Source of the DNA: Aneurinibacillus thermoaerophilus
GTDB lineage: Bacteria; Bacillota; Bacilli; Aneurinibacillales; Aneurinibacillaceae
Assembly (NCBI RefSeq): GCF_900099925.1
Contig: NZ_FNDE01000040.1
Coordinates: 1 to 34,134, forward strand
Direction: 5' to 3'
DNA length: 34,134 nucleotides
The translations under genes were made by a program, and so were the position numbers. The notes beneath the pieces are model-generated. The model searched no databases and was not told the origin of the DNA. It saw only the letters and a list, made by a program, of their open reading frames with translations. Shown here one piece after another: positions 1 to 7,369 of the stretch (position 1 is its first letter; the number at the start of each line of letters is the position of its first letter).

Positions 1-3
1 ACT

Positions 4-95
4 GGGTTTTTTAAGTGCTGCCTTTTTTCGATAAATGAGGCATCTTAATTTCCAATTTCGTAGTTTGAGGAACTTGACATATTACCGCAGGACTT
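4..95. repeat. Left copy of a 92-bp terminal inverted repeat
   Basis: Bases 4-95 are the exact reverse complement of bases 34043-34134, compared by eye base by base. Identity stops at 96, and three further bases (1-3) precede it at the window edge. The repeat contains an imperfect palindrome and no usable ORF. It begins 13 bp past the kdpB stop codon, where kdpC normally follows. I do not recognise it as the end of a named insertion-sequence family. An assembly break at a multi-copy repeat is the simplest reading. Confidence 0.9.
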
Positions 96-108
96 GTCTT
101 TGTTTAAA

Positions 109-2145
109 TTACATAAGTCCGGCGATCATCATATCAATGACTTTAATACCGATAAAGGGCGCGACCATACCGCCAAGACCATAGACCAATAAGTTTCGAC
201 GCAGCAATCGGTTAGCATCCATCGCTTTATACTTCGCACCTTTCATCGCCACCGGAATCAGCAGGGGAATAATAATAGCGTTGAAGATGAGCGCCGACAG
301 GATTGCGGATTGCGGCGAGGTGAGTCGCATAATGTTGAGTGCCTGCAACTGCGGCAGAGCCACGATGAACAATGCTGGAATAATCGCGAAATATTTAGCG
401 ATATCGTTGGCAATGGAAAATGTTGTGAGCGAGCCGCGTGTAATCAGCAGTTGTTTTCCGATTGCGATCACGGAAAGAAGCTTTGTCGGATCGGAATCCA
501 GGTCAATCATATTCGCCGCTTCTTTCGCAGCCATCGTACCTGAATTCATGGCAAGACCAACATCAGCCTGGGCGAGAGCAGGAGCATCGTTTGTGCCATC
601 TCCGGTCATGGCAACCAGCTTGCCCTGTGCCTGTTCACGCTTGATCGCCTCGATTTTATCTTCCGGCTTGGCTTCAGCGATGAATTCATCTACCCCGGCT
701 TCCTGGGCAATCGTCGCAGCTGTGAGCGGGTTATCACCCGTACACATAACGGTTTTAATCCCCATCGCCCGCAGTTCAGCAAACCGTTCCTTTAAGCCTG
801 GTTTTACCGTATCTTTTAAATAGATAAGACCATAGATGCGATTGTTAATGGACACGGCAAGCGGTGTTCCGCCCGCCTTGGCGATTTGGTTTGCTTTTTC
901 TTCTAAATCATTCGGAATCGAGCCGTTGGCTGTTATAACAAACGCTTTAATCGCATCCACCGCCCCTTTGCGAATCTTTGTGCCGTTGCTTACGTTTAAG
1001 CCAGACATCCGGCTTTCTGCGGTAAATTCAATAATCTCTGCATCTGCATATTCATTTTCTGGCCACGTAACACCAAGCTTATTTGCTAACTCTACAACAG
1101 AACGTCCTTCCGGGGTTTCGTCTTTAACGGAGGATTGTAGAGCTGCCAGCGTTATATCTTTTTGCGATACACCGTCTACAGGGATAAACTCGGCTGCCAT
1201 ACGGTTACCAAAGGTAATCGTTCCTGTTTTATCAAGAATCATCGTATCAATATCGCCGGCTGCCTCGACCGCTTTGCCTGACATCGCCAGCACGTTAAAC
1301 TGGGTAACACGGTTCATTCCGGTGATTCCAATTGCGGAAAGCAGTCCGCCAATTGTTGTTGGAATCAGGCAAACTAGAAGTGCAATTAATGTTGCGGTAT
1401 CCAGCTTAATGTGCAGGTAGTTAGCCAGCGGTACAATCGTTATGATAACGAATAAGAAAATGAGCGTTAGTACGGTCAGGAGGGTAGTCAAAGCGATTTC
1501 GTTCGGTGTTTTTTGACGTGTTGCCCCTTCAACAAGAGAAATCATGCGGTCAAGGAATGACTCCCCCGGGTCAGTCGTTACTTTTACAATGATATAATCG
1601 GAGACTACGCGCGTCCCTCCGGTAACCGAAGAAAAGTCACCGCCTGCTTCTTTAATTACTGGGGCAGATTCTCCTGTAATGGCTGATTCATCAACGGAAG
1701 CGAGGCCTTCGATAATTTCACCGTCAGATGGAATAAGCTTCCCTGCGTCAACGCGGACAATATCACCCTTACGCAGCTGGGTGGATGATACCTCTTTAAT
1801 CGAACCGTCTTTTTGCAAGAGTTTAGCTATTGTATCAGATTTTGTTTTTCGCAACGTATTAGCCTGAGCCTTGCCGCGTCCTTCTGCAAGTGCCTCAGCA
1901 AAGTTGGCGAACAGGACGGTAAACAAAAGAGTCAGAAAGACCGTAACATTGTATCCACGGCTTACGGTGCTCGGACCGAATGCATCTGGCACCACACATA
2001 AAACAAAAGTAATGAATGTCCCGATTTCAACAATAAACATGACGGGATTTTTGATCATCATGACAGGATTTAATTTTTTAAAAGAGTCGATAACGGCTTG
2101 AGTGATCATTTCTTTGCTGAGCGTCTTTTTCTGCTTGATAGCCAT
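109..2145 (-). CDS. kdpB: Potassium-transporting P-type ATPase, ATP-binding subunit KdpB
   Basis: KdpB hydrolyses ATP to drive K+ uptake through KdpA in the KdpFABC membrane complex. The 678-residue protein is full length for the family. It carries the actuator motif TGES (157-160), the phosphorylation motif DKTGT (305-309, Asp305 phosphorylated) and the hinge motif GDGTND (515-520), with hydrophobic segments near 35-80, 218-275 and the C-terminus. The ATG has a strong AGGAGGATG ribosome binding site and lies 43 bp after kdpA. In Ser160 of TGES it retains the residue whose phosphorylation inhibits the E. coli pump. KdpC, needed for a working complex, is not in the window, because the terminal repeat starts 13 bp after the stop. 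No KdpDE sensor pair is visible. Confidence 0.97.
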   Translation of the reverse strand: MAIKQKKTLSKEMITQAVIDSFKKLNPVMMIKNPVMFIVEIGTFITFVLCVVPDAFGPSTVSRGYNVTVFLTLLFTVLFANFAEALAEGRGKAQANTLRKTKSDTIAKLLQKDGSIKEVSSTQLRKGDIVRVDAGKLIPSDGEIIEGLASVDESAITGESAPVIKEAGGDFSSVTGGTRVVSDYIIVKVTTDPGESFLDRMISLVEGATRQKTPNEIALTTLLTVLTLIFLFVIITIVPLANYLHIKLDTATLIALLVCLIPTTIGGLLSAIGITGMNRVTQFNVLAMSGKAVEAAGDIDTMILDKTGTITFGNRMAAEFIPVDGVSQKDITLAALQSSVKDETPEGRSVVELANKLGVTWPENEYADAEIIEFTAESRMSGLNVSNGTKIRKGAVDAIKAFVITANGSIPNDLEEKANQIAKAGGTPLAVSINNRIYGLIYLKDTVKPGLKERFAELRAMGIKTVMCTGDNPLTAATIAQEAGVDEFIAEAKPEDKIEAIKREQAQGKLVAMTGDGTNDAPALAQADVGLAMNSGTMAAKEAANMIDLDSDPTKLLSVIAIGKQLLITRGSLTTFSIANDIAKYFAIIPALFIVALPQLQALNIMRLTSPQSAILSALIFNAIIIPLLIPVAMKGAKYKAMDANRLLRRNLLVYGLGGMVAPFIGIKVIDMMIAGLM

Positions 2146-2188
2146 ACAACATCCTCCTCATTTATAGTCAAACGGACAAAAGGTTCCT

Positions 2189-3862
2189 TTACATCCCCAG
2201 ATGTTCGGCGATAGGGCCGAGCGCCAGAGCAGGGAAGAAAGTTAGCGCGCCAATGATCAGAATCATCATTAGCAGAATGACGGTAAACAGCGGCGTATCA
2301 GTACGGAAAGTTCCGACAGAGGCAGCGACTCTCGACTTGGTTGCCAGCGAGCCAGCGATAGCAAGCATAGCGATAATGGAGATGTAGCGGCCGAACAGCA
2401 TGACAAGTCCGATTGATATATTATAAAAATTTTTGTTTGCTGTAAGACCGGCAAAAGCAGACCCATTGTTCGCTGCGCCGGATGTAAAAGCGTATAGCAC
2501 TTCAGAAATACCGTGCGAACCCGGATTTAGGATAGATGCCATGGATTCTGGACGCAGGAAGGCAAGTGCAGTTGGCACCAGGATAAGAATCGGATGGATC
2601 AGAAGGGCAATGGAGGCCAGCTTCATCTCCTTTGCTTCAATTTTTCTTCCAAGAAATTCCGGCGTCCTACCAACCATTAAGCCGCAGATAAATACACTTA
2701 AAATGACATAGAGCAGGCCATTTAATAAACCGACACCTTTACCGCCGAATACGTTGTTGAGCATCATTTCTGCGAGCGGAACAAAACCACCTAACGGAGT
2801 CAATGAATCATGCATATTGTTAACCGAGCCGGTGGTAGCAGCTGTCGTTACCGCTGTAAATAATGCAGATTCAAAAAAGCCAAAGCGAACTTCTTTTCCT
2901 TCCATGTTGCCGTGAATGCCCATTGCATGTAACGCTGGCGTTCCTTTATATTCCTGAAAGAGTACAGTGCCGAGCATAATGAGGAAAATAACGCTCATCG
3001 CTGCAAAGACACTCCAGCCCTGACGTTTGTTTTTAATCATCACGCCAAATGCATAAATAAGCGAAGTGGGCAGAAGCAGCATAAATAAAATGTGCAGAAG
3101 GTTTGTCAGCGGTGTCGGGTTCTCAAACGGGTGCGCTGCGTTTGTTCCGAAATAACCACCGCCGTTTGTACCTAAGTGTTTGATTGATTCCAGAGAAGCT
3201 ACCGGCCCTCTGGTAATCACCTGATTTGCCCCTTCCAGCGTTGTCGCGGTCACTGCACCATGTAACGTCTGCGGTACGCCTTGAAAGACAAGAAAGAGCG
3301 CGGCGATGAAAGAAAGCGGTAGGAGTACACGGGTTATTAGACGGACAAGGTCAACATAGAAGTTACCCAGTTCATTTTTATTGCCAGATATACCGCGAAT
3401 AAAAGCGATAGCTACTGCAAATCCTGTTGCGCTAGATGTGAACATCGGAAATGTGATGGCCAGCATTTGGGAGAGATAGGACAGTCCGCTTTCTCCGCTG
3501 TAGGCCTGCCAGTTGGTATTCGTAATAAAAGATGCTGCTGTATTAAAAGCCAGTGCGCTTGGCATATTATCAATACCATCCGGATTGAACGGCAGATGTT
3601 TTTGGAGACGTAGTACAGCGTATATGAGTATCATCATAACGAAGTTAGAGAATAGCACAGCGGTCACATACTGTTTCGAGTCCATGGATTGTTCTTCATG
3701 CACACCCATTATCCGATAAAATAAACGTTCAACCGGCCCAAATACACGATCCAGTCTGGTTTTTTCATAGCTAAATACGTTAACCAGATAGCTTCCTACC
3801 GGTTTGATTAATAGTAATGCAATCAATAGAGTGACAGCTACTTGTATAATTCCTATACTCAT
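2189..3862 (-). CDS. kdpA: Potassium-transporting ATPase, K+-binding subunit KdpA
   Basis: KdpA is the channel-like subunit that selects and passes K+ in the KdpFABC pump. At 557 residues it is full length and strongly hydrophobic. It contains the four filter-loop signatures of the superfamily of K+ transporters: NTNWQAY (115-121), GTNGGGYFGTN (231-241), TTGSVNN (343-349) and ANNGSAFAGL (464-473). The start ATG has the site GAGGAGGAACGAAA just upstream. It sits 33 bp after kdpF and 43 bp before kdpB in a compact operon transcribed on the minus strand. Expression should be controlled by the c-di-AMP riboswitch at about 4465-4622. Confidence 0.97.
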   Translation of the reverse strand: MSIGIIQVAVTLLIALLLIKPVGSYLVNVFSYEKTRLDRVFGPVERLFYRIMGVHEEQSMDSKQYVTAVLFSNFVMMILIYAVLRLQKHLPFNPDGIDNMPSALAFNTAASFITNTNWQAYSGESGLSYLSQMLAITFPMFTSSATGFAVAIAFIRGISGNKNELGNFYVDLVRLITRVLLPLSFIAALFLVFQGVPQTLHGAVTATTLEGANQVITRGPVASLESIKHLGTNGGGYFGTNAAHPFENPTPLTNLLHILFMLLLPTSLIYAFGVMIKNKRQGWSVFAAMSVIFLIMLGTVLFQEYKGTPALHAMGIHGNMEGKEVRFGFFESALFTAVTTAATTGSVNNMHDSLTPLGGFVPLAEMMLNNVFGGKGVGLLNGLLYVILSVFICGLMVGRTPEFLGRKIEAKEMKLASIALLIHPILILVPTALAFLRPESMASILNPGSHGISEVLYAFTSGAANNGSAFAGLTANKNFYNISIGLVMLFGRYISIIAMLAIAGSLATKSRVAASVGTFRTDTPLFTVILLMMILIIGALTFFPALALGPIAEHLGM

Positions 3863-3895
3863 TTTCGTTCCTCCTCGTCATCGACATTGGTAGCA

Positions 3896-3973
3896 TTAGA
3901 ATTTTTCGGGTCTCATAAGGACGAAAATTAAATAAACAATAGCAAGGAATGCAATCATGCTAAGTGCAACCAT
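3896..3973 (-). CDS. kdpF: KdpF, small stabilising subunit of the Kdp pump
   Basis: A 25-codon gene encodes MVALSMIAFLAIVYLIFVLM followed by RPEKF. This is one transmembrane helix ending in the arginine-proline-glutamate tail typical of KdpF (compare E. coli KdpF, about 29 residues). It stands directly ahead of kdpA, as in other kdp operons. The ribosome binding site TAAGGAGGTGA is very strong, and its first three bases are also the stop codon of the preceding microprotein gene, so the two are probably translationally coupled. KdpF stabilises the KdpABC complex in the membrane in E. coli; the same role here is inferred. Confidence 0.93.
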   Translation of the reverse strand: MVALSMIAFLAIVYLIFVLMRPEKF

Positions 3974-3988
3974 CGATCAATCACCTCC

Positions 3989-4075
3989 TTATGCTCGATC
4001 GCAAAACCAGGCAAATCCCCAAAAAATCAGGAATGATACTACAAATAGAGCGATAGTGATGACATCATGAAACAT
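3989..4075 (-). CDS. 28-residue membrane microprotein at the head of the kdp operon
   Basis: This ORF begins with MFHDVITIALFVV, continues as one hydrophobic helix (about residues 5-22) and ends in the polar tail CDRA. It has a good ribosome binding site (AAAGGAGGATGGAGGA) immediately before the ATG. Its TAA stop is the start of the kdpF Shine-Dalgarno sequence, which argues for real translation. I do not recognise a named family. Its size and single-helix design resemble KdpF, so it may be a second accessory peptide of the pump. A longer in-frame reading exists upstream, but it lacks a ribosome binding site and its extra sequence looks non-coding. Confidence 0.7.
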   Translation of the reverse strand: MFHDVITIALFVVSFLIFWGFAWFCDRA

Positions 4076-4443
4076 TCCTCCATCCTCCTTTTTTGGATAT
4101 CGCGTAGTTTTTTCTAAAAAAAAATAGACCGATGCATACCTCTTCTCCGTTTGAAACGCATGATGAAAGAAAACCGGGTGTAATAGACGCCAGTACACCA
4201 GAACTTTTTCATTCCATATAGAGGCAACGGATAAAAAAGTTCCCATGTAAGTCCGGTTTATCATGCGATTCACTGCTGGAGAAAAAGCACGATCGGTCTA
4301 CCTAATGCCTGCCCATCCCTTCTGGTTGGACTTGCATTCTGTCTCCCTGTTCTTTTTCTTGAAACAGTGTTATTTGATTTTTTCAAAAATAAAAAGACCT
4401 GCAAAATATAAGAGCGGCTCATTTTACTGGCGGTAAAGCACAA
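4076..4443 (-). other. Long kdp leader between riboswitch terminator and first gene
   Basis: About 370 nt of transcribed leader separate the riboswitch terminator from the 28-codon gene. I found no convincing coding sequence; the ORFs that cross it lack ribosome binding sites. It holds one perfect 9-bp stem (4201-4209 with 4234-4242, GAACTTTTT/AAAAAGTTC) with a 24-nt loop. A T-rich stretch follows a GGTCT near 4395. The function is unknown: a further attenuator, an RNA-stability element or a second promoter are all possible. Confidence 0.4.
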
Positions 4444-4472
4444 TAAAAAAAGACTGCTCAAATAGGCGGTCT
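4444..4472 (-). terminator. Intrinsic terminator of the kdp riboswitch
   Basis: On the minus strand AGACCGC, an 8-nt loop and GCAGTCT form a stem with one mismatch, followed by seven T residues. It lies directly after the 3' end of the riboswitch aptamer, the expected place for the expression platform. Its 5' arm overlaps the palindrome GGTCTTGAGACC, which could take part in an alternative antiterminator fold. Confidence 0.7.
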
Positions 4473-4622
4473 CAAGACCTCCTTCGCTTTAGCCGACGAA
4501 GTTAGCTGACGGGTAGGATGGCGAAAGAGCGATTCTCATCCCTCCTTACAAAAGTAAGGATTAACCCCAAATACGTGGGTCCTCCGCTTCCGGATGCTCC
4601 GGAATTAGGCCGAATTTGCAAT
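4465..4622 (-). ncRNA. ydaO/yuaA-type c-di-AMP riboswitch upstream of kdp
   Basis: Read on the minus strand, the segment has the ordered blocks of the ydaO class: GCCTAATTCCGG, GCGGAGGACCCA, TTTGGGGTTAATCC, a variable hairpin, then CCCGTCAGCTAACTTCGTCGG and a closing purine-rich arm. This class binds cyclic di-AMP and usually turns off potassium and osmolyte transport genes; kdp operons are known targets in Bacillus. The terminator at 4444-4472 follows at once, so binding is expected to stop transcription. Boundaries are approximate to about 10 nt. Confidence 0.88.
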
Positions 4623-4637
4623 TGTTTTATGTGAATC

Positions 4638-4666
4638 ATTATAAGAGGACTGAAACAAAAAACAAA
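4638..4666 (-). promoter_or_regulatory. Probable sigma-A promoter for the kdp transcript
   Basis: On the minus strand a perfect -10 box TATAAT (4643-4638) is preceded by TTGTTT at a 16-nt spacing. The predicted start, near 4631, lies just before the riboswitch aptamer, which is where the promoter should be. Confidence 0.65.
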
Positions 4667-4943
4667 ACCCAAAATTTAAACAAAAAATAGCTAAATTACG
4701 TTTTGTTAAAATAATAAAATGATAAAATCATTTATATTCTTACTATATCTCCTTATTTTTTACGATTTCTTCGTATTATCTGTTTTTTTTATGTTGAAGC
4801 AGGGCCATGCAAGAAAAATATTTTTATTTTATGCAGTGGAGCAAACAAAAGAAAAAGAGTAAAAAAAAGAGAATATAGAAGAAAAGTAAAAGTTTTTTTG
4901 AAAAAAATTTAGATTTTCTTCGCTTTATAAATGCTAATCCTTC
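4667..4943. other. AT-rich divergent intergenic region
   Basis: These roughly 280 bp separate two divergent, riboswitch-controlled transcription units. They are extremely A/T-rich, with several A and T tracts, including TTTTTTT-G-AAAAAAA at about 4892-4906. I see no ORF with a ribosome binding site and no clear operator. The tracts could curve the DNA or act as UP elements. Confidence 0.5.
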
Positions 4944-4995
4944 TTTACAAAAAGTGAACAGCACACATAATATAAATCCATCCCATTGATGTATT

Positions 4996-5025
4996 TTGAA
5001 ATGATGGCAATCGAAGTGCTGATAA
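4996..5025 (+). promoter_or_regulatory. Candidate promoter for the second riboswitch transcript
   Basis: TTGAAA (4996-5001) and TGATAA (5020-5025) are separated by 18 nt and would start transcription close to the aptamer 5' end. An alternative pair, TTTACA (4944-4949) and TAATAT (4968-4973), also 18 nt apart, would give a leader about 50 nt longer. I cannot choose between them from sequence alone. Confidence 0.4.
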
Positions 5026-5041
5026 AAAGTAAATATTCACA

Positions 5042-5207
5042 TCCAACCTGATCGCTGAGTCCCAAATAGGGAACGGGGGAACCAACCGCGGTATTCAAAA
5101 TTATAAGCCGCACGGGGTGAATCTTGAATAGCAAATTCAAGTAGGGCGACTCTCACGCCCGAATCCGTCAGCTAACCTCGTAAGCGTGTCGAGAGGAGGA
5201 ACGTTGT
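5042..5207 (+). ncRNA. ydaO/yuaA-type c-di-AMP riboswitch upstream of the DUF2294 gene
   Basis: The plus strand shows the class hallmarks in order: ATCGCTGAGTCCC, GAACGGGGGAACCAA, a hairpin, GCACGGGGTGAATCTTG, a second hairpin, CGCCCGAATCCGTCAGC, then TAACCTCGTAAGCG and a closing GAGAGGAGG arm. It is closer to the B. subtilis ydaO consensus than the kdp copy. A strong terminator follows at 5241-5278, so it is expected to be an OFF switch for the gene at 5319. Ends are approximate. Confidence 0.92.
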
Positions 5208-5240
5208 CTTGCTATCGTGACAGCTTTGTTTGTAGTGCGC

Positions 5241-5278
5241 AAAACCGGAAGAAGACATCCTCTTCTTTCGGTTTTTTT
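5241..5278 (+). terminator. Intrinsic terminator of the second riboswitch
   Basis: AAAACCGGAAGAAGA and TCTTCTTTCGGTTTT pair around a 5-nt loop and run into seven T residues. The hairpin lies between the aptamer and the ribosome binding site of the DUF2294 gene, so it is the likely expression platform of the switch. Confidence 0.9.
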
Positions 5279-5318
5279 ATGAAGAAAAACAGGTAGAAAA
5301 AAAAGGGGGGACGTTGTT

Positions 5319-5699
5319 ATGGGACAATCATCAAAAAACAGGATGGAAGCAACGATCAGTGAAGCGTATATCAAATTTTTACGGGAGATTCTCGGCAGAG
5401 GACCAAGAGAAACGAAGACATATATTATTAAAGATATGGTGATTGTACGTTTAAAAGAGGTGCTGACCCAGGAAGAAAAGACGCTGGTGAAAATTGAGCG
5501 AGGGAAGCCGCTGGTTAAGGAGATGCGGCGTATTTTGCGTGAGTCACACAGCGTGGAAACGGAGGAGATGATTTCACGTATTACCGGTTGTCAGGTGATT
5601 TCAAGCCACAGTGATATAAGTACTAAACTTGGGGAGCAGGTGGAATTGTTTATTTTAGATTGTGATTTAGAGAAAATTCTAAAAGTAGATGTAAAATAA
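5319..5699 (+). CDS. DUF2294 / MpsC-family protein
   Basis: The 126-residue soluble protein matches the DUF2294 pattern as I know it: an N-terminal helix ending in FLREILGRGPRET, a central strand with VIVRLKEVLTQEEKTL, a basic helix and the segment ISRITGCQVISSHSDIS near residue 90. Staphylococcal MpsC belongs to this family and is encoded with the MpsAB sodium/bicarbonate system, but many members stand alone and their biochemical role is not settled. No mpsA or mpsB is in the window. The ATG follows AAAAAAGGGGGGACG. The c-di-AMP riboswitch and terminator directly upstream tie the gene to ion homeostasis. The sigma-54 regulator starts 48 bp downstream. Confidence 0.8.
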   Translation: MGQSSKNRMEATISEAYIKFLREILGRGPRETKTYIIKDMVIVRLKEVLTQEEKTLVKIERGKPLVKEMRRILRESHSVETEEMISRITGCQVISSHSDISTKLGEQVELFILDCDLEKILKVDVK

Positions 5700-5747
5700 A
5701 AATTTTGAGACATTTTGCACCGAGAATAAAACAGGAAGGTGATCGCT

Positions 5748-7094
5748 TTGAACGTAAAAAATTTTATTGATGAGGGCGGCGCCATTATGAACCTCTTCCA
5801 TGAAGGGGTCGTTATCGTTGATCAGCGGGGAACAGTTTTATATGTAAATGAAGCATGCTCGCGAATCACAGGAATCCCAAAACAGGAGCTCATTGGGAAA
5901 TATGTAAAAGATGTCGTTTCTGATACAAATATTTTAAAAGTCTTACAGTCTGGTTACCCGGCGCTGGATATTCCAGCGCGTGCAGGAGACAGCGTCGTTA
6001 TTTCAAATATTGTGCCTATCTATGACGAAACGCAACAGCTTCTGGGAGCTGTATCGATCTTCCGCGATCTAACCGAAATATTGCGGCTGAATCACAGATT
6101 GTCAGAAGCGGAAAATACGATAAAAGATCTCCAGCAAAAGTTATCGCTTGCCGATTTAGCTGACGGGAATGATATGCTGATCGGAAATAGTCCTGCCATG
6201 AAAAAAATTGTGGAAATTTCTTTAAAAGCAGCGCGGGTTGACTCCACGATCATGATTGAAGGGGAAAGCGGAACCGGAAAAGAAATGCTGGCCCGTTTTA
6301 TTCATAACCATAGCGAGAGAGCGAAACAGCCATTCGTTGCTGTAAATTGTGCTTCCATTCCGGAAACTTTGTTGGAAAGTGAATTATTTGGCTATGAAGA
6401 GGGCGCTTTTTCCGGTGCAAGGCGGGGAGGAAAACAGGGAATGTTTGAACTCGCGGATGGGGGGACATTGTTTCTGGATGAATTGGAGGATTTAACTCCA
6501 TCTGTTCAGGCCAAGCTTCTTCGGGTGCTTCAATTTAAGGAATTAATTAGAGTAGGCGGAACGAAAACTAAAAAAGTAGATGTACGTATTATAGGAGCCA
6601 GCAATCAAAGCCTGGAAAAACTGGTCAAGGAAAAGAAATTTCGTGAGGATCTTTATTATCGTCTGAATGTCGTACGGGTAGAAATTCCTGCTTTGCGCGA
6701 AAGGAAAGAGGATATTCCGTTGTTTGTTCATCATATTTTAAAGAAGATGAGACATAAGTTGAACAAAACGGTTAAAAAGGTACATCCAGATGTTATCCGG
6801 CATTTGCTTGCTTACCCGTTTCCCGGGAATGTCCGCGAGCTGGAAAATATTCTGGAACTCGCCATTATTATGGATGACAATCAAGTCCTCGATTTGGCTG
6901 ATTTGCCAGAGCATATTGCTTCCGCGTCATCCGATTCTTCCCCAACCATTCAACTCCCTACTTTGAGAGAAATGGAAATGTCTTTAATAAAAGAGGCAGT
7001 AAGCAAATGCAAAAACAAAGCGGAAGCTGCCCAAATGTTAGGAATATCACGGGCTACTTTATACAGAAAAATGGAAGCATATGGTATCTCATGA
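5748..7094 (+). CDS. Sigma-54-dependent transcriptional activator (PAS-AAA+-Fis)
   Basis: This bacterial enhancer-binding protein opens sigma-54 RNA polymerase at -24/-12 promoters. From the TTG start the protein has 448 residues: a PAS sensor domain (about 11-105), a short coiled linker (110-135), the AAA+ domain with Walker A GESGTGKE (172-179), the sigma-54-contact loop GAFSGA (219-224) and Walker B TLFLDELED (240-248), and a C-terminal Fis-type helix-turn-helix ending NKAEAAQMLGISRATLYRKM. The loop has Ser where most members have Thr, a tolerated change. I chose TTG 5748 because AAGGTGA sits 6 nt upstream; GTG 5739 overlaps that site. It most likely controls the adjacent dehydrogenase operon, like BkdR or AcoR in B. 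subtilis. There is no receiver or GAF domain, so the PAS domain probably senses the inducer. Confidence 0.9.
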   Translation: MNVKNFIDEGGAIMNLFHEGVVIVDQRGTVLYVNEACSRITGIPKQELIGKYVKDVVSDTNILKVLQSGYPALDIPARAGDSVVISNIVPIYDETQQLLGAVSIFRDLTEILRLNHRLSEAENTIKDLQQKLSLADLADGNDMLIGNSPAMKKIVEISLKAARVDSTIMIEGESGTGKEMLARFIHNHSERAKQPFVAVNCASIPETLLESELFGYEEGAFSGARRGGKQGMFELADGGTLFLDELEDLTPSVQAKLLRVLQFKELIRVGGTKTKKVDVRIIGASNQSLEKLVKEKKFREDLYYRLNVVRVEIPALRERKEDIPLFVHHILKKMRHKLNKTVKKVHPDVIRHLLAYPFPGNVRELENILELAIIMDDNQVLDLADLPEHIASASSDSSPTIQLPTLREMEMSLIKEAVSKCKNKAEAAQMLGISRATLYRKMEAYGIS

Positions 7095-7101
7095 TAAATT
7101 T

Positions 7102-7181
7102 ATGTATCATTTTTAAACAAAAATAAGAGATGCTCACTTTGTTTTCTCATTTTGATACATAAAGAAAAACAAAATGTATCA
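7102..7181 (+). promoter_or_regulatory. Upstream activator sites for the sigma-54 regulator
   Basis: Three copies of the octamer ATGTATCA occur: 7102-7109 direct, 7153-7160 as its reverse complement TGATACAT, and 7174-7181 direct. The last two form a perfect inverted repeat with a 13-nt spacer. They lie about 60-140 bp upstream of the -24 element, the usual distance for enhancer sites. Binding by the protein encoded at 5748-7094 is inferred from position. Confidence 0.65.
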
Positions 7182-7240
7182 TTATTTTACATTTAATCTG
7201 ATATGAAATCTGAAAATATTGAAAACATAACCTCTTCTTC

Positions 7241-7257
7241 TTGGTATACTTCTTGCT
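7241..7257 (+). promoter_or_regulatory. Sigma-54 (-24/-12) promoter of the dehydrogenase operon
   Basis: TTGGTATACTTCTTGCT contains the invariant GG (7243-7244) and GC (7255-7256) exactly 10 nt apart and matches the TGGCAC-N5-TTGCW consensus at the key bases. It lies between a sigma-54 activator gene and the E1 alpha gene and would start transcription near 7268, about 100 nt before the ATG. Confidence 0.88.
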
Positions 7258-7369
7258 AATTAAAGAAAGTATCATGACTTCTTCTCTACTCTTGAACGAT
7301 AATAGGATGTCAATGTATCCAATGGAATGTATACAGTTGTCATCACATTTTATGAAGGGAGAGGTAAAA

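Noticed and set aside
836-1420. 194-codon open reading frame opposite kdpB
   Set aside because: Mirror of the kdpB coding strand. KdpB motifs are intact on the other strand and no ribosome binding site is present.
4270-4461. Possible 63-codon gene in the kdp leader
   Set aside because: It starts inside the riboswitch terminator, has no ribosome binding site and its sequence resembles no protein family I know.
6396-6413. GAFSGA instead of GAFTGA as a sign of a dead sigma-54 activator
   Set aside because: Serine at this position is found in functional members, Walker A and B are intact, and a perfect -24/-12 promoter lies downstream.
7102-7160. ATGTATCA and TGATACAT as a terminator hairpin of the regulator gene
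   Set aside because: The stem is only 8 bp of AT-rich sequence with a 43-nt loop and no T tract after it; a third copy nearby points to protein binding sites.
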